From Pseudobacteriovorax antillogorgiicola (GTDB lineage: Bacteria > Bdellovibrionota_B > Oligoflexia > Oligoflexales > Oligoflexaceae), in the NCBI RefSeq assembly GCF_900177345.1, contig NZ_FWZT01000031.1, positions 1-64,000 on the forward strand: DNA of 64,000 nucleotides. Reading direction: 5' to 3'. The notes under the pieces are model-generated. The model did no database searches. It saw only the letters and a list, made by a program, of their open reading frames with translations, and had not been told where the DNA came from. The position numbers and the translations under genes were made by a program. This document shows positions 55,636 to 64,000 of the stretch, piece by piece; positions within the stretch are counted from its first letter, which is position 1, and each line of letters starts with the position of its first letter.

Positions 55636-56148
55636 TCGTATGGCCCTCTCGCTAGAGTATGAATTCGAACTTAAGGTGGGACTCTCAAGGTGATCAGCTA
55701 CTTGCCCTTGGCATACTATTGATCCAGGACAAACTAGTATTGTCACGTTAAGAAGACAATGAGAACTTTGTCTCCAACTAGCCTTTTTATTTAGGACATT
55801 TCCTTGTCTCAAGACCCATTAAGTTTCAAAGTTCACCCAATAGTCGTAGGGACTTAGCCTATCAAAAAGGCCGTACATTTCCCTATGGCCCTCGACTTCT
55901 CATCTTGTGCATTTCGCATCAAATCACATCAAAACAATTGGGAGTATAGATGTTTATGGCTTTTTCCCCGTGAATTATAACCTAAACGTCGGTCAATCAA
56001 CGCGTCATCTTTCAGGGGAGATTGCAATATGGGCATTTCATGGGACTATGTGCCTGCTAAAATCAGAGCTTTGGGACTACAGCGAAGCAACTGGACTTCG
56101 GGAGGGTAAAAAAATCAAGTTCCTCGGACATTTATCGCCTCTCTTTAA

Positions 56149-56177
56149 TTGACATTGAGTTTTTCTTCGGGTACGGT
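56149..56177 (+). promoter_or_regulatory. Possible sigma-70 promoter
   Basis: A perfect TTGACA (56149-56154) is followed after 17 bp by TACGGT (56172-56177), a poor -10 that keeps TA and the final T. It lies 38 bp upstream of a strong AGGAGG and a 10-codon ORF. Confidence 0.35.
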
Positions 56178-56214
56178 TTCTTTATACCCATCATCCTATC
56201 TAGGAGGGCTCGCC

Positions 56215-56247
56215 ATGGAAAATATCACTTCACAATTTGCAGCTTAA
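56215..56247 (+). CDS. 10-codon mini-ORF with a perfect Shine-Dalgarno
   Basis: TAGGAGGG (about 56201-56208) is at ideal distance from an ATG followed by nine codons and TAA (MENITSQFAA). The same frame then runs a further 17 codons to a second TAA, so a once-longer small protein may have been cut. Translation would be efficient if the promoter upstream works. It may be a leader peptide or a remnant. Confidence 0.3.
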   Translation: MENITSQFAA

Positions 56248-56754
56248 ACGTATCACGCAAGCAGCAACGTAAAAGAATTCCCTAAAATCTTAGTTTTTTA
56301 AGTCAAGTATTTCAGCTTGGTCCTTAGTCGTGTTCTTGCGCTTTATCTTCGCGACCACACTAGACCTAGCTGCCAGTTCAGATTGTCTAATTCTCAATGA
56401 GGATGCAATGAAGTATCGTTTCGTGTGCCCATGGTCTGGCGAACCCAGCCTTTTTCCTTGGAGATCTTCGTACCTGGTCTCATGCAGGTCGACTGGACCG
56501 CCTTGGATTCTAATTTCAATTCCCTTTCATGTCCACTTTCAGCCCTCCCCCTACACTCTACAAACTACGTCTTTAGAACATGCTTGACTTGATATTTTTT
56601 AAACCCTTAAAATTTTCAGTTAATACTTTCTATATTAATAACGAAAACCATTAACAATTTATAGTTGATTTCATGCACGACTTGATGTATCCCAGTGTCA
56701 TCAAAACGTCCTTGACTCCCTCCCGTAGGGAGATTGAGATACACCGTTTGTTGT

Positions 56755-56783
56755 GAGAGAGTGGTGTCGCTCACCGCTCTCTC
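56755..56783. ncRNA. Long hairpin in the gene-poor region, possible structured RNA
   Basis: GAGAGAGTGGTG (56755-56766) and CACCGCTCTCTC (56772-56783) pair over 12 bp with one mismatch (A/G opposite), around a 5-nt loop. A smaller CTCCC/GGGAG hairpin lies at 56717-56733. No T run follows on either strand. It may belong to an RNA transcribed toward the MFS gene or be its leader. Confidence 0.3.
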
Positions 56784-56929
56784 GGGTCAACTCCTGGCCA
56801 GACCTTTTCTCCCTAGCTTTACATTGATCTATTGATCCTCTGATCTAGGTATTGACTATCACCCCGATGTGGTGTGACCATACTTGCGTATTTGTTTCAC
56901 GTCGCCGTTCCTATCACCAATGGATTCAC

Positions 56930-58150
56930 ATGAAAACACCTGAATCAGCTCCATCAAGCACTGAGTTTGTAGTTCTCATGGCTAGTCTCATGTCTTTAGT
57001 CGCCTTGTCCATCGACACCATGCTGCCGGCCCTGGATAATATCGGTCGCAGCCTTCAAATCACCGACCCCAAGGATTCGCAATTCATTATTTCTACGGTC
57101 TTCTTGGGAATGGGATTTGGCCTCGTCTTTTACGGACCTTTTGGGGATACCTTTGGTCGTAAGAAATCGATCTATCTTGGAGTTGCTATATTTGCGGTAG
57201 GAAGTCTGATTTCTTTGCTTTCCGAAAGTCTGCCCGTGATGCTTTGTGGGCGCTTCCTACAAGGCTTCGGCGGTTCGAGCTGTAGGATCATGACCATGGC
57301 TATGATTCGAGATCGGTACTCTGGTCGAGACATGGCTCGCGTGGTGTCATTGATCATGATGATTTTCATCTTGGTTCCAGTCCTTGCTCCAACTGTAGGC
57401 CAGGGAATCTTATTTGTTGGTAGTTGGCGCACGATTTTCGGACTTTTTCTGGTGATGAGCTTGCTCACCGTATCGTGGTTAGCATGGCGGCAACCCGAAA
57501 CCTTGAAAGAAGAAAATCGGAAATCATTTAATCTCAAAGTGATTCTGTCTGGCTTTCGAGAAACCATCCTCCACCCTAAATCTCGCGCCTACACCATCAC
57601 TGCTGGAGTCATGTTTGGCGGCTTCGTAGGCTATTTAAGTCTCTCCCAGCAACTCCTGCAAGTCGCCTACGGCCTTGATGAGATGTTTTCAGTCTATTTT
57701 GGAGCTATGGCTCTCGCCGTTGGCTTCTCCTCCTTTGCCAATTCACGACTGGTCATGCTAGTGAGCATGGAGAAGCTTTGCGCCACCGCACTGCTGCTAG
57801 GTAGTGTAATATCAGCAATTTTTTTTACTTATGCATACTTCAAGGGTGGCTTGCCGAGAATTGAGTTTTTAACCGTATACTTTCTCGGGACGTTTTTTAG
57901 CCTAGGCCTGCTGTTTGGCAACTTAAATGCTATGGCTGTGGAGCCTCTTGGACATATTGCTGGTACTGCCAACTCGGTGATTAGTTCCATTCAAACTTTG
58001 ATATCGGTCGTTATTGGGACCGCCATTGGCAGTTTCTACGAAGGCAATGTATTGCCCATAGTTGGGGGCTTCTTTGCCTGCACCACCCTGTCCCTTATTG
58101 TTATTCTCACAGTAAAAAAAGAGTCGTCATCAGTGGTCGGATCCATTTAA
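56930..58150 (+). CDS. MFS multidrug exporter, Bcr/CflA-type
   Basis: 406 aa from the ATG at 56930, just before the first TM. The frame is open from 56852 but that part is polar and without a Shine-Dalgarno; none is good here either. Twelve TM segments. TM1 has SIDTMLPALDNIG and loop 2-3 has YGPFGDTFGRKKSIYLGV, the MFS motif A. GRFLQGFGGSSCRIMTMAMI and RDRYSGRDMARV match the Bcr/CflA drug-exporter family. It should export drugs or metabolites by proton antiport. Confidence 0.9.
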   Translation: MKTPESAPSSTEFVVLMASLMSLVALSIDTMLPALDNIGRSLQITDPKDSQFIISTVFLGMGFGLVFYGPFGDTFGRKKSIYLGVAIFAVGSLISLLSESLPVMLCGRFLQGFGGSSCRIMTMAMIRDRYSGRDMARVVSLIMMIFILVPVLAPTVGQGILFVGSWRTIFGLFLVMSLLTVSWLAWRQPETLKEENRKSFNLKVILSGFRETILHPKSRAYTITAGVMFGGFVGYLSLSQQLLQVAYGLDEMFSVYFGAMALAVGFSSFANSRLVMLVSMEKLCATALLLGSVISAIFFTYAYFKGGLPRIEFLTVYFLGTFFSLGLLFGNLNAMAVEPLGHIAGTANSVISSIQTLISVVIGTAIGSFYEGNVLPIVGGFFACTTLSLIVILTVKKESSSVVGSI

Positions 58151-58346
58151 TATTACAGACCTATTGTCGGACTTTTATGATTTGCTTTCAACGATGATAG
58201 GCCAAAACCGATGATCGCCTATTAAGGAAACAGCCATTCCAATCGATGAGATTCTACTGACTCCAACAATCCGGATCCGATAGAAATTTTACCAACACTT
58301 GTCGGATCACCTGAGAGCTAAAAGAATCTGTTCGGAAGGAAGCATC

Positions 58347-59039
58347 GTGCTAGAGTTTTCATTACCCGGTGGGGGCTTAAAGGGCATTACTTTAGTGGGG
58401 ACTTTGATTGCCCTACGAGACCGCAAGATCATTCCCGATATCGTCACTGGAATTTCAGCTGGCGCTTACGCAGGTTATATGACCTATAGCGGCATGAATC
58501 GGCAGAAGATTTTAAAGTGGTTTGCATTGAGCCGAAATCACTTCTATAAACGCTCGTTGTCTTGGTACCTGCCTCCCTACGATGTTCAAGGGGAATATGT
58601 TAAGAAGATGAGTCGTCCCTATCTGGTAGAGCGGGCGGACTTTGATCGCTACGGTATCAGAAAATTCTACGTTGGCTATACGACTCTACCTCGCTTTAAA
58701 TTCGAATCTGTCGACATACTAGACAATTATTGCAAGCACCAAGCCTACGAAAAGGTGATGAAGTCGTCTCTTGTACCATTTGTCACTCACTATGCCCCTC
58801 ACTTTGAGGGAGCCATCGACGGTAGTTTTCGACGACTATTTTTCGCATCACCCGAAGAGCCGAAAGAGCGATGGCTCTTTACGCTGGGTGATCTCTATAT
58901 CTTCCGCAATCATAGCAAAGAATTCGACCGGGTGATTCGATTGGACACTAAGATAAAATCACTGACCCGCGCGCGGACCAGTGATCTGATTGATGAGTTT
59001 GATATTGGCTATGAACAAGGCTTGAAGATTACTGCCTAG
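58347..59039 (+). CDS. Patatin-like phospholipase
   Basis: 230 aa. GTG start at 58347, GGAAGGA 6 bp upstream; the frame is open to 58299 but the domain begins right here. LEFSLPGGGLKGITLVGTL holds the oxyanion-hole glycines, GISAG the nucleophile Ser and DGSF the catalytic Asp of the Ser-Asp dyad. There is no signal peptide. It probably hydrolyses phospholipids inside the cell or after secretion by an unusual route. It is somewhat shorter than typical patatins (about 300 aa). Confidence 0.87.
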   Translation: MLEFSLPGGGLKGITLVGTLIALRDRKIIPDIVTGISAGAYAGYMTYSGMNRQKILKWFALSRNHFYKRSLSWYLPPYDVQGEYVKKMSRPYLVERADFDRYGIRKFYVGYTTLPRFKFESVDILDNYCKHQAYEKVMKSSLVPFVTHYAPHFEGAIDGSFRRLFFASPEEPKERWLFTLGDLYIFRNHSKEFDRVIRLDTKIKSLTRARTSDLIDEFDIGYEQGLKITA

Positions 59040-59191
59040 AGCCTGTTTGTAAAGCACCAGTCCTTAAATTTTTAGGTGAGGCTGGATCTTGTTTTTTTAA
59101 AACTGATTCCAAGTCTTTCAGCAAAACTTGGGCCGTGGTTAGCAGAACCTCCAATTCATTCACAGGCCACATGCTATCACCCTATCTTGAC

Positions 59192-59917
59192 CTAGATATC
59201 GTAGGAATACTTGGCCTTAATTTTATTGTAGGTGCCGTTGGCCTTAATCTGCTTCAAGCCGCGATTAAAAGCGTTTCGCACCTCCTCATCGATGAAACCA
59301 GCGACGTAGTGATTCGGCTTAAAAATTTCGTGAAAGTGGAGATTCTTACTCCTACGAACTTCCATGGGAATCGATTGGTTATTGTGCATAAATATTAGTT
59401 TGTCGGCGATTACAATATCGATCTTGTCTTTGTATAAATACTCGTTTTGCCGAATCTGTATTGGAGTTTCTTTGTATTTCGTGTTCTGACTCACAAAGTC
59501 CTTATACTTCGCTCCAAGGTAGACCTTTGCATCTTGGAAAGCCAGGATTCGACCTTTGGTAAGATCACTGACGCTATCGATCTTGATATCTTTTTTTGTA
59601 GTGATGGCAAAGTTTTGATAAGTCACATAAGTGTCGGTAAAATATAAAGGCAAGCCGATATTTTCCAAAACCGTAAGTGCACCATCAACCTTTTTCTTCT
59701 TTACCATCATTCTCAAGCGCTTCATCGACACGAATTCAGGAACCAGTTTTATCCCTTGGGATTTGAGTGCTTCGATAGCAGTTTCAAGCTCAAGGCCTGA
59801 CTTCGTATCCTTAATCACATAGGGAGCCAGGGACATGCCTACTGCAACCGTTATCGTCTTGGCAAAACCGATGTTTGAAAACGCAAAGGCTAGCAAAAAC
59901 AAGTATAAACGCATCAT
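59192..59917 (-). CDS. Periplasmic solute-binding protein family 3
   Basis: 241 aa; AGGAAGA is 6 bp before the ATG. Signal peptide (FSNIGFAKT). The mature domain has TITVAVGMSLAPYVIKD, SGLELETAIEALKSQGI and the C-terminal VRNAFNRGLKQIKANGTYNKI, which fit the SBP_bac_3 fold. Such proteins bind amino acids or similar. No permease or ATPase gene is adjacent; several orphan proteins of this type act as sensors or are without transport partners. Confidence 0.85.
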   Translation of the reverse strand: MMRLYLFLLAFAFSNIGFAKTITVAVGMSLAPYVIKDTKSGLELETAIEALKSQGIKLVPEFVSMKRLRMMVKKKKVDGALTVLENIGLPLYFTDTYVTYQNFAITTKKDIKIDSVSDLTKGRILAFQDAKVYLGAKYKDFVSQNTKYKETPIQIRQNEYLYKDKIDIVIADKLIFMHNNQSIPMEVRRSKNLHFHEIFKPNHYVAGFIDEEVRNAFNRGLKQIKANGTYNKIKAKYSYDI

Positions 59918-60207
59918 ACGATATCTTCCTATTAGTATCTGTTCGACTACCTAAAACAAAAATTCTCGAAAGCTATAGAATCATTGTATCTCGGCAAGCT
60001 TTTAGATTCCATTCCTCACCCCATGCAAAATCAAATCTTATTGAGAACTGTCTCTACACCTTGGGCGTTCGGCCCGTAATAGTTGCTAGAGAAAGCCTCT
60101 AATACAAAGATAATATTAGTATAATTGAATCAAAATTCTTACTCTTGATCTGCTGGGAGAACTAACCGAAACGAATTGTAGAGATATCCATGCATTTTGA
60201 GGAATAC

Positions 60208-61116
60208 ATGAAACTACGCGAAGCTCTTCAGCTTATCATTGGCACGACGTTAATCGTATCGTGCTCTCAGACCGACCTAAAAAGCGGTAATGCCGATGCG
60301 CCCAAATCAGAAGCAGAAACAGCTGATATTACCGAAGATACCAGCCTTGCGAACGAACCAGTAAGTGTCGCTGGGGCTTTTCTCATGTGCCAATACGAAG
60401 GCAGCGAGAGCCAAGGGATTCACACCGTAGGCTGCGATATTCGCAACCAAGACCAACGTTCGCTTTCTGACCTTGGTGATGTGAGCTTTACCTGGAATCG
60501 AGAGGCTTCGATTCCTTCAATCATTCGCTTGGGACCACTACCGTACAAGCTCACTCTAACGTCAATTCAGCTAGATACAAGAACCGCTTTTATCGAAGCT
60601 ACCCTCAATCTGCCAGCCCGAACTTTAGCTGTAAAGCTCGATATTGGCAGTATCGAAGGATTGCCTTCTACCCAAGTACTATCAGGTTTCGCAGCAAACA
60701 TATTGCTCGTACGATCGTGGCCTGAGAATGGTGCTGAGGGTCCTATCGTGCTAATTGACGGACGATGTATTACAAGTACCGAAATCAATTTTTCAGGGGG
60801 ACAAAAGGTTCAGGTTCAGCCTTGCGTTGCTAGCAACCCTTTTCAGCAGTTCGTGTTTTCCACAGCCGCCGATGGAACCTCATTTAATATTCAGAAGGCT
60901 GGAGAGGAGGAGTGTATGGATATTCCCATTGATGACGGCCTTGAAGTCCTATCCGTAAATACATTTAGGTCGTGCCATGAAGATAGCAATCAGATGTTCC
61001 GATTCACAGAGCGGAACGGCTTTTTCAGCATGAGCGCCACTCCAGTAACTGGCCAATGCTTTTACGCAACTGGATCAGATATCCTCTTGCAACCATGCTA
61101 TAGCACAACACAGTAA
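60208..61116 (+). CDS. Lipoprotein with a ricin-B-like C-terminal domain
   Basis: 302 aa from the ATG at 60208 with GAGGA 4 bp upstream; an earlier ATG at 60190 adds six residues. Lipoprotein signal ends LIVSC (Cys19). An N-terminal beta domain (about 45-180) is of unknown type. The last about 110 residues carry beta-trefoil features: GRCITSTEI, QVQPCVAS, QQFVFS, then ECMDIPIDDG and QMFRFT. These are QxF-type sugar-binding repeats with paired Cys. It probably binds carbohydrate at the surface. Confidence 0.75.
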   Translation: MKLREALQLIIGTTLIVSCSQTDLKSGNADAPKSEAETADITEDTSLANEPVSVAGAFLMCQYEGSESQGIHTVGCDIRNQDQRSLSDLGDVSFTWNREASIPSIIRLGPLPYKLTLTSIQLDTRTAFIEATLNLPARTLAVKLDIGSIEGLPSTQVLSGFAANILLVRSWPENGAEGPIVLIDGRCITSTEINFSGGQKVQVQPCVASNPFQQFVFSTAADGTSFNIQKAGEEECMDIPIDDGLEVLSVNTFRSCHEDSNQMFRFTERNGFFSMSATPVTGQCFYATGSDILLQPCYSTTQ

Positions 61117-61120
61117 AATA

Positions 61121-61165
61121 CCGGGTCACTCACCTTAGCCTTGCGCAAGGACAGAATAAACCCGG
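61121..61165. terminator. Nested hairpin between convergent genes
   Basis: Outer CCGGGT (61121-61126) and ACCCGG (61160-61165) enclose the perfect 12-bp palindrome CCTTGCGCAAGG (61139-61150). It lies 5 bp after the ricin-B-like gene and 24 bp from the end of the decarboxylase gene. There is no T run. It may stop transcription from both sides. Confidence 0.4.
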
Positions 61166-61188
61166 AACGCATACAAACTGGAGAGAGT

Positions 61189-62727
61189 TTATATTTTGGC
61201 AATATGCACTTTGATCTCTTTTACAGCACCGTTTAGCTGACTCCACAAGTAATCAACGTCTTGATCTTCAGTATTCACGCCCCCTAAGGCAATGCGTAGA
61301 AAGAAGCGGCCCTCAATCTTTGATGGGTAAACAAGAAAATTGCGTCCATTTTCGCTTCGTCTTTCCAAAGCTTCCCAGAATAAAACCCAACGCTCCTGCA
61401 ATCCATCTTTCAAACCAACGCAAACGAGGCCCAATTGGCAAGCCACGATCGTTTCGAAGTCTGAAGACTGGTCCACCAAGGAGCGCAGACGATTGGCTTG
61501 CTCGATACCTTTTCGCAAAAAAGCCTGCATCCCGGTGACTCCGAAGTAAGATAGTACCATCCAGATTCGTAACGATCGAAACCTGCGGCCGAGAGGCACT
61601 GCCCAATCCTTGAACTCAGGGTTGTAAGCCCCTTCCTCATCTACCGTAGCCAGATAGTCTCCACCTGCTGCGTAAACCTGCTTCATCAATCGTCGATCAC
61701 GGACATAGAGAAAGGCCGAGTCAAAGCCGCACAAAAACCACTTCGAACCGTTAAAATTGAACGAATCTGCGATCTCTTGAATCACGCGAGAGGCACCCTG
61801 AAATTCCGGCAATATCAGCGAGGCACCGGCATAAGCAGCATCCACGTGAAGCCAAACCCCCTCTGCCTGTGCAAACCCAAGAAATGACTTCATATCATCC
61901 ATGCCACAGGTGTTGGTAGAACCATAATTGAGTTGCAGCGCGCACGGCCTTAGCCCTTGGCGTCGATCTGAGGCCATGGCTTCAGCGACCATCACACGAT
62001 CAATCCCATAATTACCATCCGATAAAAGCTTGCTCTTGATGATGTTAACTCGCATCCCTGCGACACGCACCGCCTTGGGCCCTGAGAAGTGGGTCTGATC
62101 AGACATATAAACCACAAGGCGAGATGAGTCTTGATAAAATAGTGATTCTCGCTGATCCTCATCAAGAGGCTTGTCCCAAGGAATACCAGCCGCTTTTTGG
62201 TGACAGGCAACACGAGCAGCAACCATAATATTCACCAGAGCATCGCCAGCAGTGTTTTGGATCACCCCACCGCCCCGACAAGAGTGATGGTAGAAAGGTG
62301 AGTCTTGAGGTGCATGGAGCATCTTCAAAATCCAATCCATCACGACACATTCAAGCTCAGTGGCAATAGGATTGGCACTCCATTGCAATCCCACAGAGGC
62401 CAGGCCAGCGATCATGGTTTCTGCTAGAACTGCTGGGAGCGATGTGTTGGCAGGATAGTAGGCAAAAAATCGCGGATGCTGCCACAGAGTTGCTCCTTCG
62501 GTGATTTTACCCTCCAGGTCTTGGATCAATCGCTGCCAGCCAATGCCTTGTTCCGGCGGCTCTGAACTAAATAATTTCGCTAAATCCCCCGGATGACAAT
62601 TAGGCTTCACAGGATTTTGAGAAATTCTTCGTTGCAAATTTTCTAACAGGGAGATGATTTTTCGCCCTTGCTCAGCGAGTTCGTCAGCATCAAAAATAGG
62701 AGGAGACATCCGGGATTGATCAGTCAT
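61189..62727 (-). CDS. PLP-dependent group II (aromatic-type) amino acid decarboxylase
   Basis: 512 aa. The N-terminal part has QHPRFFAYYPANTSLPAVLA and the PLP fold carries HVDAAYAG with a substrate-binding His, then FNFNGSKWFL with the PLP-binding Lys. The order and spacing fit the aromatic amino acid (tyrosine, tryptophan or DOPA) decarboxylase group, which yields the amine and CO2. No transporter or pathway partner is close by. It is soluble and cytosolic. Confidence 0.9.
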   Translation of the reverse strand: MTDQSRMSPPIFDADELAEQGRKIISLLENLQRRISQNPVKPNCHPGDLAKLFSSEPPEQGIGWQRLIQDLEGKITEGATLWQHPRFFAYYPANTSLPAVLAETMIAGLASVGLQWSANPIATELECVVMDWILKMLHAPQDSPFYHHSCRGGGVIQNTAGDALVNIMVAARVACHQKAAGIPWDKPLDEDQRESLFYQDSSRLVVYMSDQTHFSGPKAVRVAGMRVNIIKSKLLSDGNYGIDRVMVAEAMASDRRQGLRPCALQLNYGSTNTCGMDDMKSFLGFAQAEGVWLHVDAAYAGASLILPEFQGASRVIQEIADSFNFNGSKWFLCGFDSAFLYVRDRRLMKQVYAAGGDYLATVDEEGAYNPEFKDWAVPLGRRFRSLRIWMVLSYFGVTGMQAFLRKGIEQANRLRSLVDQSSDFETIVACQLGLVCVGLKDGLQERWVLFWEALERRSENGRNFLVYPSKIEGRFFLRIALGGVNTEDQDVDYLWSQLNGAVKEIKVHIAKI

Positions 62728-62906
62728 AGTTACAGCCTTTCACGTAGCGTTACAAGTCCGCAAGTTGACCGTAATTCCCTTTTAATGGCAAGCCCGTTTC
62801 AAAAAAACATGATCAAAAGGTAATCATTGGTTTTCGCTCCCATCTAAACAATAGGCCATTTCACGCCGATGGGGACTGCGTTCCGGGGACCAAATGAGAT
62901 CGCACC

Positions 62907-63956
62907 ATGAAGCCTTTCGCCGCTCTTTTAATCGTGATAACTGTTATAAGTTGTAAAAATTCCGAGAACAAAGGCGAAGCGAGCTCAGCTGATGAGCAAA
63001 CCGCCGTGCCCTTGCCCATCAGCCCCGACCACCGCCCTGAATATCTATCCAAGGCTGGAATCTTCCTAGACCTAGCAACGCTTCAGCCTCATAGTAGTTT
63101 TCTCGCCTACGAGATCAATCATGAATTTTGGTCGGATTTTGGCACCAAGAAGCGTTGGGCCTTAACCGGTGCCCCAGGAATTCGCCAAGAGAATGCCAAC
63201 TGGCAAATTCCGGTGGGTAGCACTTTCATCAAGCATTTTGAAATGCCTACAAGCCAAGTAGATCTCAGTCAGATCCGCTCTGTCGAAACTAGAGTCCTTG
63301 TGAAGAGCGCCAGCGGGTGGATCGCTAGCAGCTATATTTGGAATGAAGCTCAAACCGAGGCAACCCTTGCCAAGGGCGGTGAAACGATCGAGTTGTCAAT
63401 CCAAAGAGGCACTGGTCCTGATAAAGTAATCAACTGGACCGTTCCCAGCGAAGGTCAATGCTTTTCATGCCACAACGAAAAAGCAGGTGTTATTCTTGGG
63501 GTTCGGCCACGGCAGCTCAATCGCCCGAACCCTAGCGGTGAGGGCAATCAACTGGAACTATGGCAAGACAAAGGCTGGCTACAAGGAAACTGGTCCAATG
63601 ACGAAGCCAAGCCCTACCCAAGCAGACAAGACGCTAATACTAACGCAGAAGCCTTGGCCAGAGCTTATTTGGAAGTCAATTGCGGCTTCTGTCATCAGCC
63701 AGAAGGATTCGAACGTAACCTCAACCTCAGTTGGAGCGCAAACCTTCAATCACTTCAAGACGCTTCTTTCTTCTATGACGATCTCGGAATAGCCGATGCA
63801 AAAATTGTAGCCCCAGGAATCCCTGAGCAATCCTTGTTGTGGTTACGGATGAGCCGTACCGATCGATATCGTATGCCTTACATATCCAGCTACGAGGTGG
63901 ACGAGCGAGGTTTAGCAATCATTGCCGATTGGATCCAGAGCCTTCCCTCACCATAA
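62907..63956 (+). CDS. Lipoprotein with two CxxCH motifs (SO2930-type diheme cytochrome)
   Basis: 349 aa. Lipoprotein signal ends VISC (Cys16). The region PEYLSKAGIFLDLATLQPHS, EINHEFWSDFGTKKRWAL and ETRVLVKSASGWIASSYIWN matches the SO2930-type protein family (TIGR03806-like). Two c-type heme sites occur: CFSCH and CGFCH. It is probably a periplasmic electron carrier anchored in the membrane. No heme or partner genes are adjacent, and its redox partner is unknown. It ends 44 bp before the window edge. Confidence 0.85.
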   Translation: MKPFAALLIVITVISCKNSENKGEASSADEQTAVPLPISPDHRPEYLSKAGIFLDLATLQPHSSFLAYEINHEFWSDFGTKKRWALTGAPGIRQENANWQIPVGSTFIKHFEMPTSQVDLSQIRSVETRVLVKSASGWIASSYIWNEAQTEATLAKGGETIELSIQRGTGPDKVINWTVPSEGQCFSCHNEKAGVILGVRPRQLNRPNPSGEGNQLELWQDKGWLQGNWSNDEAKPYPSRQDANTNAEALARAYLEVNCGFCHQPEGFERNLNLSWSANLQSLQDASFFYDDLGIADAKIVAPGIPEQSLLWLRMSRTDRYRMPYISSYEVDERGLAIIADWIQSLPSP

Positions 63957-64000
63957 TCGGCTCTCAGCACCTCAGCAGTTTCAAAGCATTGCAGCCCGAT

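Larger units (their letters stand above)
55636..56929. other. Long gene-poor region (about 1.3 kb) with RNA-like signals
   Basis: This is the longest gene-free stretch in the window. An AT-rich part (56280-56680) has no coding frame of quality. It contains a possible promoter at 56149-56177, a minimal ORF at 56215-56247 and a large hairpin at 56755-56783. The 81-codon frame 55907-56152 and 85-codon frame 56330-56587 lack Shine-Dalgarno sequences and look unlike proteins. A small RNA gene is possible. Confidence 0.45.

Noticed and set aside
55907-56152. 81-aa plus-strand frame in the gene-poor region
   Set aside because: It has no Shine-Dalgarno, and the composition does not look like a protein.
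56330-56587. 85-aa plus-strand frame in the gene-poor region
   Set aside because: It has no Shine-Dalgarno and starts in AT-rich sequence; it looks like a chance frame.

Overview
The window (64 kb) looks like a chromosomal segment of a Gram-negative, probably aquatic or marine member of the Bdellovibrionota (Oligoflexia-like). The grounds are two TIGR02147/DUF4423 regulator genes each followed by a 'CGTxxGN' exported protein, many lipoproteins with short signal peptides, an RND/TolC pair, OmpA/MotB proteins and 7TM-DISM hybrid kinases. This placement is inference from gene content; there is no rRNA or single-copy marker to confirm it. No tRNA, CRISPR array or prophage is visible. The only mobile element is the 5' end of an IS5-type transposase at the left edge. 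TTG and GTG start codons with good Shine-Dalgarno sequences are frequent, and several gene starts were moved on that basis.

Layout. 1-7 kb: IS5 fragment, three-domain fasciclin lipoprotein, first TIGR02147 regulator/lipoprotein pair, single-domain response regulator, acyltransferase, outer-membrane protein. 7-19 kb: CHASE3 chemoreceptor, DUF2721 protein, ABC exporter, then two tandem paralogous 7TM-DISM hybrid kinases. One has two kinase modules around a receiver; the other has three receiver regions and a terminal class III nucleotide cyclase. 19-31 kb: lipoprotein, secreted EEP-fold hydrolase, LETM1-like and YceI-like proteins, trypsin-like protease, OPT transporter, lipid-anchored thiol peroxidase, and an AlkB/renalase-like operon. 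31-33 kb: a magnesium/ion channel locus in which both genes are interrupted, one by a frame change and one by an in-frame amber codon.

33-40 kb holds the most novel-looking system: a tightly coupled minus-strand operon encoding a MotA/TolQ/ExbB-type stator, a MotB/OmpA-type partner and two large membrane proteins (540 and 906 aa) with cysteine-rich periplasmic domains. A perfect intrinsic terminator separates these from a possible fifth gene. It recalls ion-driven systems (Mot, Tol, Exb, Agl/Glt, Zorya), but the two large proteins match none that I recognise and no nuclease or helicase is present.

40-50 kb: pentapeptide-repeat lipoprotein, GH5 glycosidase, secreted flavin amine oxidase, a GH16 enzyme with no canonical start codon, the second TIGR02147 pair, and a beta-propeller lipoprotein. 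50-64 kb: exported protein with catalase-like motifs, RND pump with TolC-type partner but no adaptor, a 1.3 kb gene-poor stretch, Bcr/CflA exporter, patatin-like hydrolase, solute-binding protein, ricin-B-like lipoprotein, PLP decarboxylase and a two-CxxCH lipoprotein of the SO2930 type.
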